Part shown: positions 27,296 through 36,531 of the stretch, in pieces | Layout: each line of letters starts with the position of its first letter | Position numbering within the stretch: the first letter of the stretch is position 1 | Assembly: GCF_023502235.1 (NCBI RefSeq) | Contig: NZ_JAMFLY010000002.1 | Location: forward strand, 620,001 to 684,000 | Direction: 5' to 3' | Source: Flagellimonas myxillae | Lineage (GTDB): Bacteria; Bacteroidota; Bacteroidia; Flavobacteriales; Flavobacteriaceae | Length of the DNA stretch: 64,000 nucleotides | The notes under the pieces: model-generated | What the model saw: the letters and a program-made list of their open reading frames with translations, nothing else | What the model was told of the DNA's origin: nothing | The model's database searches: none | Translations under genes and position numbers: made by a program

Positions 27296-29539
27296 TTAAT
27301 TGTCGACGAATGTCAACTTTCCGGCTTTGATCAATTCCTGATGCGAAACAAAAGGTTTGTTCAATTTTTTCTGACCGAGTAACAGTTCAGGGTTGCTTTT
27401 TCCAGATTGATGGTCCCTTGTCTTTTTTACAAACTCCAACGAAGCACTTCCGTAGTAATCTGGATTTAAATGCAAGGTGATCTTATCAAAGACAGGAGTT
27501 GTGATCGCGTATACAGGATTGGCGGGGCTAACCGGATAAATTCCCATCATCGAAAATACCGCCCATGCACTCATGGTGCCTGTATCGTCATTGCCAGGAA
27601 GTCCATCGGGAGCGTTCTTAAAATAGGTTGCCAATAATTCTGAAACCGTTTTTTGGGTTCGCCATTCTTCTCCTTTCACGTAATTGAACAAATACGGATA
27701 GCCGATATCGGGCTCATTGGCCATATCAAATTGGTTCTTGTCAAATACTTCTTGCAACTTGTTTGTAAAGTTTTTGGAGCCGCCCATTAATTTGATTAGC
27801 CCCTTTACATCATGGGATACCATAAAGGTATATTGCCAAGCATTCCCTTCAATAAAGCCCAGATTCTTCACAAAATTTGCCCCGGTCTCTGGATTGTAGG
27901 GCGTTAACCAACTACCATCATCGTTTTTTGGGCGGAGCAAATTAAATTCCCTATCGAAAAGGTCCCGATACGAAATGGAGCGTTTCGCAAAGCGTTTGTA
28001 ATCCTCTTTTTTGCCCAAGGCCTTTGCCAATTGTGCTATGGCAAAATCACTAATGTTGTATTCTTGGGTGGTGGAAACTGAACCACTGTTGGTCGTCTTC
28101 GTGGTCAAATACCCTTTTTCAATATAATCTTTGATGCCCGGTCTCAGCGGGTTGCCCTCCAACTGATCGGCACTCTTGACCATGGCTTCATAAGCCTTCT
28201 CCACCTCAAAATCCTTGATGCCCTTTAGATAGGTGTCTGCAAGTACTATACCGGCAGGGTCCCCGACCATGGTGGTGGTTTCCGTGGCATTAAGTTCCCA
28301 TTTGGGCAACCAACCCGATTCATCATAGATCTGCAGGATGCTTTTGACCATGTTCGATTGCTGCTCCGGGTAGACCAAACTCATCAGCTGGTGCAGGTTT
28401 CTATAGGTATCCCAAAAAGAAAAAACCGTATATCGGGTACCCTCCGTTTTTAAGGTTTCACGGGTCCTCATTTTTGGGTAGTCCCCATTAAAGTCGTTCA
28501 AGGTACTCGGATGGATGAGCGTGTGGTATAGCGCAGTGTAAAAAATAGTTCTCTCATCTTCGGTTCCGCCCTCTACTTCAATTCGCGATAGGGATTGGTT
28601 CCACGCTTCTTGGGTGGCTTTTTTGATATTGTCAAAAGATTTTCCCGAAGTTTCCTTTTCGAGGTTTTCACGGGCATTTTCCAAACTGATGTACGAAACC
28701 CCAACCTTCATCTCCACCACAGTAGGCTCCTTAAAGTCGTATTGCATATAGGCACCAATGCTATCGCCAACAACGGTTTTGGTGAACCCTTCCATAATTC
28801 GTGTCTTTCCATTATAGCCCATCCATTGTGCTTCGGTTCCCTTGTAGGTGGTTGGTTTTTTCCATGCGCCAAAAGATGTTGCCGGTTTGGATAATTTGGC
28901 AACGAAGTAGACTGGGTAGGCCTCTTCCGGTTTGTAGTAGCAAAATGAGCCTACACTGCGAACGCCCTCGATCTCGGTTGAGGAAACAACCCGGACTTGG
29001 GCTCCTTGTTCGTTGGTAAGTCCCAATCCAAGGTTGAACAAAATATTGGCCTTGCCGGCAGGGAAGGCATATTTGCTTACTCCGGTTCGGGTAGTGGCCG
29101 TGGCCTCTACTTGTATATTGTACTTGTCCAGTTTGGAGGTATAGTAACCTACTTCTGCTTTTTCCTCCGAATAGGTAGTTCCATATTTCAGGTGGTCGGT
29201 CTCTAGTTCCCCAGTAGTGGGCATCGTGAGGATAACCCCTAGTTCCGGACATCCAACACCGCTCAGGTTCACATGACTAAATCCGGTTAGGAATTTGTTT
29301 TCATGAACATAAGGGGTAGACAACCACCGACTATCTTTTTCCAAAGGGAGATTTTGAGGTCCCGCCACATTAAATGGAGAGACATTGGCCATTCCCCGTA
29401 CGGCAATGGGTCCCGGATTGGTGGTTCCAAAATTGGAGGTCCCGATAAAGGGATTTACATAGTCTATGGGTTTTTGTTGGGCTGGACAGAGGGCAACAAC
29501 AAAAAGAAATAACAAAAGGGATTCAATTCTCATTTTCAT
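27296..29539 (-). CDS. GH92 alpha-mannosidase, divergent active-site subgroup
   Basis: The product is 747 residues with a signal peptide (cleavage near CPAQ), so periplasmic or secreted. The GH92 fold runs the full length: IDYVNPFIGTSNFGT, TGFSHVNLSGVGCPE, TLIHPSTLNDFNGDYP, FWDTYRNLHQLMSLVYP, and the C-terminal catalytic segment NDDTGTMSAWAVFSMMGIYP. GH92 enzymes are calcium-dependent exo-alpha-mannosidases. The general-acid motif here is MANEPDIG (Glu609) instead of the HGNEPSHH found in two other GH92 enzymes of this locus, which should change the +1 subsite and so linkage preference. It is the last gene of the GH operon, 18 nt after the GH20 gene. Confidence 0.94.
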   Translation of the reverse strand: MKMRIESLLLFLFVVALCPAQQKPIDYVNPFIGTSNFGTTNPGPIAVRGMANVSPFNVAGPQNLPLEKDSRWLSTPYVHENKFLTGFSHVNLSGVGCPELGVILTMPTTGELETDHLKYGTTYSEEKAEVGYYTSKLDKYNIQVEATATTRTGVSKYAFPAGKANILFNLGLGLTNEQGAQVRVVSSTEIEGVRSVGSFCYYKPEEAYPVYFVAKLSKPATSFGAWKKPTTYKGTEAQWMGYNGKTRIMEGFTKTVVGDSIGAYMQYDFKEPTVVEMKVGVSYISLENARENLEKETSGKSFDNIKKATQEAWNQSLSRIEVEGGTEDERTIFYTALYHTLIHPSTLNDFNGDYPKMRTRETLKTEGTRYTVFSFWDTYRNLHQLMSLVYPEQQSNMVKSILQIYDESGWLPKWELNATETTTMVGDPAGIVLADTYLKGIKDFEVEKAYEAMVKSADQLEGNPLRPGIKDYIEKGYLTTKTTNSGSVSTTQEYNISDFAIAQLAKALGKKEDYKRFAKRSISYRDLFDREFNLLRPKNDDGSWLTPYNPETGANFVKNLGFIEGNAWQYTFMVSHDVKGLIKLMGGSKNFTNKLQEVFDKNQFDMANEPDIGYPYLFNYVKGEEWRTQKTVSELLATYFKNAPDGLPGNDDTGTMSAWAVFSMMGIYPVSPANPVYAITTPVFDKITLHLNPDYYGSASLEFVKKTRDHQSGKSNPELLLGQKKLNKPFVSHQELIKAGKLTFVDN

Positions 29540-29557
29540 AGCGTTAGTGTTACCTGG

Positions 29558-31888
29558 TTACTGCACTAATATTTCATCCACAAAAAGCCATGTTCCACCT
29601 CCGTTGGGAGCTTGCTTTAGGTTCTTGGCTTTCACCTTGACGTATCTTGCGGCCTGTTCATCAAAATCAATTACAAAATTCTTTAGTTCCGGATTTCCAT
29701 TTTGGGCAAATGGTCTTTGCAAGGCACCCACTTTTTCGAACGTGCTTCCGTCTTTAGAGATCAATACTTCCAGCGCAATGGGAAAATAGATTCCAGGGCC
29801 TTGGTTTTCCATGCTTCCAACGGTTACCTTACTTATCTGCTTTTCTTGCTCCAGGTCAATAGTGGCCTCCATGTCCTTATTGAGCCAAGCCAACCATTGT
29901 CCGTCGTGGAAGTTCTTGGTGCCCCTGACGGCATTGACCAATGTGGAAGTACCTTTTCCCTGATAGTTTTCATGGTATATCTCCTTGAAATCAGTTTTGT
30001 GTGCCACCGCCTTGTGAAAAACAATGGTATCGCCATAAATCCTTTCCGATATCTCACCATCCTTGAATAAGGCAGCTTTTATGGTCGTGGTCTTGGTAAT
30101 GGCAATGGGATCCGTATACTTTTCGGAGTCCTTGCTCAATTCCTGCTCTCCCAATGCGTATCGAATATTGGCATTCGGGAATTCGTTTTGCAGGGTGAGT
30201 GTGATGGTTTTGTTCTCTAGGTCAGCTTCGGTTTGGGCTGTAACCAAAAAGGCGCTTTTGGCATGGTTCACGCCTTGGTTTTCATAGCGTTCATATTGGG
30301 CTTTCATCCGAGCGGAAAAATCCTCCCAATCGCGAAGTTCCTTCGGACTCCAAACAGCTTCCGATAGGGCTGCCAATCTTGGATACAGCATGTACTGGGA
30401 ATGCTCGGGTGTTGGGACGTATTCCGTCCATAAATTGGCCTGTCCGCCCAAAACATGTGCCGCATCTTCTTCAGACATGGTTTCCACTATAGGGTCAAAA
30501 TTGTAGACTTTGCTCAAAGGCAAATAGCCTCCAATGGCCAAGGGCTCTTCATTTTGTGGGCCTTGGTAGTAATCAAAATAACAATATCCGGTGGGTGTCA
30601 TAACCACATCGTGTCCCTGCTCGGCGGCTTCCACACCTCCTTTGGTCCCTCTCCAACTCATCACTGTGGCATCCGGGGCAAGTCCACCCTCTAGGATTTC
30701 GTCCCAGCCCACCAATTTTTTGTCGTGCTCATTGATGAATTTCTCCATGCGTTTAATAAAATAACTCTGGAGTTCTTCTACATTTTCAAGACCTTCATTC
30801 GTCATTCTTTTTTGACAAAAGGGACACCTTTCCCAATTGGTTTTGGTGGCTTCATCTCCTCCAATATGAATGTATTTTGATGGAAAAATATCCATGACTT
30901 CCAACAAAACATCTTCCAGGAATTCGAAAGTGGTCTCTTTTCCTGCACAATAAATATCCGTAATGGGCCAAACCCCTCCTGATGGTACGCCGACCGGCTC
31001 CGGGTTGTTAAAACACTTTAGATGTGGATAGGCGGCAATGGCGCTTGTCACGTGTGCAGGCATCTCGATTTCAGGAATCAATTCCACATTTTTGGTTGTG
31101 GCATAAGCCACTAGTTCCTTTAACTCCTCTTGGGTAAGAAATCCACCATACGTGCCTTTTTCACCAGCCTTTACCGGCAATCTATTGTTCCAGTGCAAAT
31201 TCTCCTGGTCTACCCTCCAAGCTCCGACCTCTGTAAGTTTTGGGTATTTTTTAATTTCAATGCGCCATCCTTGATCATCCACCAAATGTAAATGGAGGAC
31301 GTTCATTTTGTGTTTCGCCAACTGATCAATGGTGCTTTTGATGTATTCCTTGTCAAAATAATGCCGGGACAAATCCAGCATCAACCCTCTCCATTGGAAT
31401 CTGGGAGCATCGGTAATGGACACGTTGGGAACCTCCCATACGACATCATTAACCGTTGATTGACTTTCAAAAGTGGTGGGCAACAATTGCCGAACACTTT
31501 CCAGACCATACACAAACCCTGCCTGATCCTTGGCTTTGATTTCGATAAAGTCACTATTGATTTCCAATTGGTAGGCTTCCTCGGGAAGTGTTTTGTCCGA
31601 AACCAGGGCCACATAGTTTTTAGAGGGAGCTGTGGCAACGATTTCCAAATCCCAGTTGGCAACCGTATGGAAGCCATTTTTAAGGGAGTAGAAGACATCT
31701 TTTTGTGCCTCTTCAGAAACCAATTTGGTATTTTGGGTAAACAAAAACCCTCCTGGATTAAGGATTACTTCTTGGGGTCTTGGGATTATAGCTATATCAG
31801 CCTCCGTAAAGACCTTGGTGCTTTTTTGTTGGCATCCGAATAGGAGAACTGTAAAAACTAAAAGTAGGGTATAGGCCGCTTTCTTCAT
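29558..31888 (-). CDS. GH20 beta-N-acetylhexosaminidase lipoprotein with C-terminal chitobiase-type and discoidin-like domains
   Basis: The product is 776 residues with lipobox LLFGC (Cys19). A GH20b N-domain (about 30-150) precedes the GH20 barrel (about 155-510). The paired catalytic residues are Asp345-Glu346 in YIHIGGDEATKTNW (substrate-assisted mechanism), with substrate-site WRGLMLDLSRHYF, HLHLVDDQGWRIE and VGWDEILEGG. The C-terminus has a chitobiase/HEX_C beta-sandwich (about 555-625; ANIRYALGEQELSKDS) and an F5/8 type C-like module (about 640-776; FHDGQWLAWLNKDMEATIDL, ending WLFVDEILVQ). It would remove terminal beta-GlcNAc (or GalNAc) from N-glycan antennae or chitobiose. The same C-terminal pair recurs in genes at 49825, 50683 and 61955. 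Confidence 0.95.
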   Translation of the reverse strand: MKKAAYTLLLVFTVLLFGCQQKSTKVFTEADIAIIPRPQEVILNPGGFLFTQNTKLVSEEAQKDVFYSLKNGFHTVANWDLEIVATAPSKNYVALVSDKTLPEEAYQLEINSDFIEIKAKDQAGFVYGLESVRQLLPTTFESQSTVNDVVWEVPNVSITDAPRFQWRGLMLDLSRHYFDKEYIKSTIDQLAKHKMNVLHLHLVDDQGWRIEIKKYPKLTEVGAWRVDQENLHWNNRLPVKAGEKGTYGGFLTQEELKELVAYATTKNVELIPEIEMPAHVTSAIAAYPHLKCFNNPEPVGVPSGGVWPITDIYCAGKETTFEFLEDVLLEVMDIFPSKYIHIGGDEATKTNWERCPFCQKRMTNEGLENVEELQSYFIKRMEKFINEHDKKLVGWDEILEGGLAPDATVMSWRGTKGGVEAAEQGHDVVMTPTGYCYFDYYQGPQNEEPLAIGGYLPLSKVYNFDPIVETMSEEDAAHVLGGQANLWTEYVPTPEHSQYMLYPRLAALSEAVWSPKELRDWEDFSARMKAQYERYENQGVNHAKSAFLVTAQTEADLENKTITLTLQNEFPNANIRYALGEQELSKDSEKYTDPIAITKTTTIKAALFKDGEISERIYGDTIVFHKAVAHKTDFKEIYHENYQGKGTSTLVNAVRGTKNFHDGQWLAWLNKDMEATIDLEQEKQISKVTVGSMENQGPGIYFPIALEVLISKDGSTFEKVGALQRPFAQNGNPELKNFVIDFDEQAARYVKVKAKNLKQAPNGGGTWLFVDEILVQ

Positions 31889-31921
31889 TGGTTTGGTTTG
31901 TAAGAATGGTATTGCTGTTCC

Positions 31922-34264
31922 TTAATTTATTTGGTTGGACAAGGAGTACGGGGCGGAATCTTTTGATGCTCCCCAATCCGTATTGGGTTGGTTGCCCATT
32001 TCAAAGTTCAATGTTCCTCCCTGTTGGACCGTCTCCGTGGAAAGCCAGGTGTGATCCAAAGACTCATTGTTTAAGCTTGCACTCTGGATAAAGGGACGTT
32101 TTTTTCCATTGTTTTTGGCCACAATGGTAAAGGTGTTCCCATTTTGCAGGTGAAGCGTAGCTTCATCAAAAAGAGGACTCCCGATCACATATTGGTTTGT
32201 GGCCGGCGCAACCGGATAGAACCCAAGGGCACTGTATACATACCATGCCGATGTCTGCCCATTGTCCTCATCCCCGCAATACCCATCTGGCGCAGGGGTG
32301 TATAGTTTGGTAAGTACTTCCCGGACCTTTTGTTGTGATTTCCAGGGTTGTCCCGCATAGTTGTATAGATAGATCATGTGTTGAATGGGCTGGTTGCCGT
32401 GGGCGTAGTTCCCCATGTTCATGATCTGCATTTCCCGGATTTCATGAATGGTAAATCCATAATAGGAGTCATCATATTCTGGGGGCATGTTAAAAACCCC
32501 ATCGAGCATTCCCGTAAACTCTTGGTTCCCTCCCATGAGGTCGATGAGTCCTTGTACATCATGGAAAACACTCCAGGTGTAATGAAGGCTATTCCCTTCG
32601 GTAAAGGCATCTCCCCACTTTAGTGGGTTAAATGGCGTTTGAAATGTCCCATCCTTGTTCTTGCCACGCATTAACTTGGTAGATGGGTCGAATAACTTTT
32701 TATAGTTCAAGGATTTTTGGTAGTAGGTATCTGCCAAATCATCTTGCCCTAAAGATTTTGCCATTTGTGCAATCGTGAAATCGGCATAGGCATATTCCAA
32801 GGTTCTGGCGGCATTTTCATGAATGCCAACATCGTAAGGAACATAGCCCAATTCGTTATAGTAATCCAAACCTGCACGGCCTACACTATTAACAGGCCTT
32901 CCATCCGGTACGGTTGCATTTTTAATGATGGCATCCAGCAACACATCCTTGTCAAAACCATCAATACCACTTAAGTGGGCATCCGCAATTATGGGAGCAG
33001 AATTAGAACCGATCATACAATCCCGGTGTCCGGGACTTGCCCATTCCGGTAACCAACCAGATTCTTTATAGGTGTTGACCAAGCCTTCCATGATGTTGCT
33101 GTTCAATTCAGGATACATCATGTTGAAAAAAGGAAATACTGCCCTGAAGGTGTCCCAAAAACCATTGTCCGTAAACATATAGCCGGGCAAAACTTGGCCG
33201 TTGTACGGACTGTAATGCACAATTTGGTCGTTGCTGTCGAACTCATAGAATTTTCTTGGGAACAATAAAACTCGATACAAGCAGGAATAAAAGGTGCGCA
33301 AATGATCAATATTATCGGTGCTTACCTCAATACGGCCCAACTCTTTCTCCCAAGCTGCGGTGGCTGCATCGCGGGTTTCCTTAAAGGTTTTGGCCCCAAT
33401 TTCGCGATCCAGATTAAGTTGGGCTTGTTCTGGGCTAATAAAGGAAGAAGCAACTTTTACATGAACGGCTTCACCCCTTTTGGTCTTGAAACCAATAATG
33501 GCCCCGACATGTTCTCCTTTGCTCTCGGTTGAATTTTCCTGAAGTGTCCAGTCATCCCCCCAAGTATGGGTAAGCTCAAAATCCTTATCAAATTCGGCCA
33601 CAAAATAGTTGTGGAAATTTTCTGGAACACCCCCGCTGTTGTTACGGCAGTAGCCTATGATTTTTCGTTCTTCTGGTAATACCTTGACCATGGAACCTTT
33701 GAAAAAGCCATCCAAAAGGATAAAAGCTTCCTCGGTTTCCGGAAAAGTGAAACGAAAATGGGCAGCTCTTTCGGTAGGGGTTACTTCGGCGACCACATCG
33801 TAATCCGCCAAATAAACGCTGTAATAGTCCGGGCTGACCGTTTCGGCCTTGTGCGAAAAATGCGAAGCCCGCTCCTCTTCTTTGTATTTTAAATCTCCAG
33901 TAACTGCCATTAGGGAAAAGGCGGCATAATCGTTGATCCACGGACTGGGTTGATGGGTCTGTTTTATGCCTCTAATGGTCTTTTCATCGTATTTGTACGT
34001 CCAACCATCTCCCATTTTGGAGGTCATTGGGGTCCAAAAGTTCATGCCCCAGGGCGTGGCGATGGCCGGATAGGTATTTCCATTGGACAAGCTAAAATCC
34101 GAATCGGTACCCATCAATGGGTTCACATAGGATAACAGTTCCTTTTCTGTCTTTGGTGCATCCGTGGATTCAGAATTGTTTTGATTTCCGCAAGAAACAA
34201 TCATCAAGGCAAGACATGCTAATGAAATGCTCTTTGCCAACCGGTTTGTTGTAGTCAGTTTCAT
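31922..34264 (-). CDS. GH92 glycosidase with Gln in place of the general-acid Glu
   Basis: The product is 780 residues, a lipoprotein (lipobox IVSC, Cys25) with the complete GH92 fold: LLSYVNPLMGTDSDFSL, GDEDNGQTSAWYVYSALGFY (base-Asp segment), NNMDP-type interior. The motif that supplies the catalytic acid reads HGNQPIQH, with Gln625 (codon at 32390-32392) where the paralogues have Glu. In GH92, such a replacement is known from an enzyme that cleaves mannose-1-phospho-6-mannose, where phosphate leaves without acid help. The gene is full length with no frameshift, and the base Asp segment is kept, so it is more likely a specialised enzyme than a dead copy. It starts 1 nt after the next GH92 gene. 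Confidence 0.93.
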   Translation of the reverse strand: MKLTTTNRLAKSISLACLALMIVSCGNQNNSESTDAPKTEKELLSYVNPLMGTDSDFSLSNGNTYPAIATPWGMNFWTPMTSKMGDGWTYKYDEKTIRGIKQTHQPSPWINDYAAFSLMAVTGDLKYKEEERASHFSHKAETVSPDYYSVYLADYDVVAEVTPTERAAHFRFTFPETEEAFILLDGFFKGSMVKVLPEERKIIGYCRNNSGGVPENFHNYFVAEFDKDFELTHTWGDDWTLQENSTESKGEHVGAIIGFKTKRGEAVHVKVASSFISPEQAQLNLDREIGAKTFKETRDAATAAWEKELGRIEVSTDNIDHLRTFYSCLYRVLLFPRKFYEFDSNDQIVHYSPYNGQVLPGYMFTDNGFWDTFRAVFPFFNMMYPELNSNIMEGLVNTYKESGWLPEWASPGHRDCMIGSNSAPIIADAHLSGIDGFDKDVLLDAIIKNATVPDGRPVNSVGRAGLDYYNELGYVPYDVGIHENAARTLEYAYADFTIAQMAKSLGQDDLADTYYQKSLNYKKLFDPSTKLMRGKNKDGTFQTPFNPLKWGDAFTEGNSLHYTWSVFHDVQGLIDLMGGNQEFTGMLDGVFNMPPEYDDSYYGFTIHEIREMQIMNMGNYAHGNQPIQHMIYLYNYAGQPWKSQQKVREVLTKLYTPAPDGYCGDEDNGQTSAWYVYSALGFYPVAPATNQYVIGSPLFDEATLHLQNGNTFTIVAKNNGKKRPFIQSASLNNESLDHTWLSTETVQQGGTLNFEMGNQPNTDWGASKDSAPYSLSNQIN

Positions 34265-34265
34265 A

Positions 34266-36512
34266 TCAATTATAGATTTTGTTGGTCTCCGGCGAGGTTC
34301 TAGTGTTTTTGTTGGCCAACTTGGGGTCGTTGGTCAGTTTAAATTCCAGAGTACCTCCAGCAGTAATTTCTTTATGGGTAATATAATTTCTACCCAGAGC
34401 CGCCCCGTTCAAGGTGATGTCTTCGACATATCGTAATTCTGGCGCACCCGGAGCTTTGATGGTAAAGGACTTGCCGTCTGGAAGGGCAAGTGTTGCCTCT
34501 TCAAACAAAGGTATGCCTAGGTCATAAACACCTTGGGCCGGATTAACTGGATAAAAGCCCAAGGCACTAAAAATATACCAAGAAGACATTTGTCCACAGT
34601 CTTCATTTCCACAATGCCCGTTAGGTTCATTTTTGTATTGGTTCGCCAAAATGTCCCGTACCAGTTTTTGGGCCTTGGCGGGTTGGTCAATATAGTTATA
34701 AAGATACGCAACATGATGGCTGGGTTCGTTCCCGTGTGCATATTGCCCGATCATTCCCGTACTGAACACAGGTAGTTTGTCATCCGGTTCTGGGGCATAA
34801 CTGAACATGGAATCCAATTTTTGGGTAAAGCGTTCATTGCCTCCGGTTTTGGCAATAAGCCCGTCTATGTCTTGGGGCACAAACCAATAGTAATGCCATG
34901 CATTGCTTTCACAGAAATAGGGACTGTATTCCTTCGGAACAAAAGGTTCAATAAACTTCCCTTGGGTATCCTTGGGTTGTAGCCATGACCTTTTTTCATT
35001 GTACAAATGCTTCCAATTTTGGGAACGCCTCAGAAAAAGTCTGTAATCTTCCATTTTCCCCAAATCTTTCGCAAACATGGCAATGCACCAATCATCAAAG
35101 GCATATTCCATGGTTTTGGAAACCGACCAATTTTCATGTTGGTCATCCACGGGGATATAGCCCAACTCTTTATAGATGTCGATTTGCCGATCATTCATCA
35201 TGGCGCTTTCTCGGCAAGCTTGGTACGCCAGTTCCGAATCAAATTCGAAACCTTTAAAGTAAGCATCCACGATAACTGGAACCGCATGATAGCCGATCAT
35301 CATATGGGTCTCGCTCCCTTGCATGGACCAAACCGGCAACACCCCAGTTTCTTGATAATGCGCCAAAAGGGATTTGATCATATCCGGGACCTTTTCCTGT
35401 TGGATAAGCGTGTAAAGCGGATGTGCCGCCCTAAAGGTGTCCCAGAGAGAAAAAGTATCATACCTATTGTATTCGACCGCTTTGGCCACGGTATCCGTTT
35501 GGGGGAGATGTTTTCCTTGTGTATCATTGGCTGCCTTGTATTCCCCATTGCTATCGCTGTACAGGGTAGGGGCCAGCATGGATTGGTACATCATGGTATA
35601 GAAAACGGACTTTTCGTCCCCGTTTTTGGAAACCACTTTTATTTTCTGAAGTTCCTTTTCCCAAATTGATTCTGTCTCGCTGAGAATGGCGTCAAAATCC
35701 GAATTGGCTTCTGTTCGGATTGCCTTTCCGGCTGCTTCGCTGCTCACAGAGGACAAACCGGTTTTAACCACGATTTGCTCGCCATCTTCGAGTTCATAAT
35801 CCAAGCTTATTTTGGATGTGGTTCGATCGCCACTGATTTTATGGGAGGTAAGCGGTTTGGAAAACTGCATTTCAAAGTACAGCTTTTGGTTGCGGGCCCA
35901 ACCATTGGACATACGATGTCCTTGTATGGTTGAGTCATTGATCACCTCAATGAAAGTGTCCGTGGGGCTATCCCAGTTGAGACTGTATCCCAAATCTACA
36001 TGGATTTGGGTTGCTTCATCCTTGGGAAAGGTATAGCGGTGAACCCCCACTCTGGCGGTTGCTGTCATCTCGGCTTTGATCCCATAATCCAATAGGTCCA
36101 CCCAATAATAACCTGGAGATGCACCTTCCTTTGTATGATCAAAGCTGGAGTAGGGTTTGAAATTGTTTTCTTGTATACGACCCGAAAACCTGCTGTTGGT
36201 GGGCATCACCAATATATCGTAAAGATCACCTGCCCCTGTTCCGGTTAAATGGGTATGCGAAAAACCAGTGATAATGGAATCCTGATAATAATAGCCCGCT
36301 ATCCGGTCCCAACCTGGAATTCCAATGTCGGGGCTCAGTTGCACCATGCCAAATGGGCTGGTTGCACCTGGGTAGGTGTTTCCAGGGCCATCGGTGCCTA
36401 TAAAAGGATTGACAAAGTCAATTAAACGTTCGCTAGTGATGTCTTTCTCGGGTGGTGGGGTACAAGCGAACACTAAAAAGAACAATCCTATGTACAAGTG
36501 ACCCAACTTCAT
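34266..36512 (-). CDS. GH92 alpha-mannosidase lipoprotein
   Basis: The product is 748 residues with lipobox VFAC (Cys17). It carries all GH92 hallmarks: LIDFVNPFIGTDGPGNTYPG, GFSHTHLTGTGAGDLYD, FSLWDTFRAAHPLYTLIQ, YAHGNEPSHHVAYLYNY with general acid Glu596, and GNEDCGQMSSWYIFSALGFY with the base aspartate. It is very like the GH92 encoded at 40542, and both carry the standard HGNEPSHH acid motif of typical exo-alpha-mannosidases. Lipidation suggests a place on the outer membrane or in the periplasm facing incoming glycans. It lies in a tight operon (1-nt and 19-nt gaps). Confidence 0.95.
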   Translation of the reverse strand: MKLGHLYIGLFFLVFACTPPPEKDITSERLIDFVNPFIGTDGPGNTYPGATSPFGMVQLSPDIGIPGWDRIAGYYYQDSIITGFSHTHLTGTGAGDLYDILVMPTNSRFSGRIQENNFKPYSSFDHTKEGASPGYYWVDLLDYGIKAEMTATARVGVHRYTFPKDEATQIHVDLGYSLNWDSPTDTFIEVINDSTIQGHRMSNGWARNQKLYFEMQFSKPLTSHKISGDRTTSKISLDYELEDGEQIVVKTGLSSVSSEAAGKAIRTEANSDFDAILSETESIWEKELQKIKVVSKNGDEKSVFYTMMYQSMLAPTLYSDSNGEYKAANDTQGKHLPQTDTVAKAVEYNRYDTFSLWDTFRAAHPLYTLIQQEKVPDMIKSLLAHYQETGVLPVWSMQGSETHMMIGYHAVPVIVDAYFKGFEFDSELAYQACRESAMMNDRQIDIYKELGYIPVDDQHENWSVSKTMEYAFDDWCIAMFAKDLGKMEDYRLFLRRSQNWKHLYNEKRSWLQPKDTQGKFIEPFVPKEYSPYFCESNAWHYYWFVPQDIDGLIAKTGGNERFTQKLDSMFSYAPEPDDKLPVFSTGMIGQYAHGNEPSHHVAYLYNYIDQPAKAQKLVRDILANQYKNEPNGHCGNEDCGQMSSWYIFSALGFYPVNPAQGVYDLGIPLFEEATLALPDGKSFTIKAPGAPELRYVEDITLNGAALGRNYITHKEITAGGTLEFKLTNDPKLANKNTRTSPETNKIYN

Positions 36513-36531
36513 AGACTATTTATTAATGTAG

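Noticed and set aside
31922..34264. GH92 with Gln acid residue as a decayed pseudogene
   Set aside because: The frame is intact over 780 codons, the lipoprotein signal and base-Asp segment are kept, and the Gln change has a known functional parallel.
35007..35669. 220-codon open frame on the plus strand inside a GH92 gene
   Set aside because: Antisense to a well-supported GH92 coding region; the translation shows no domain or sensible composition.
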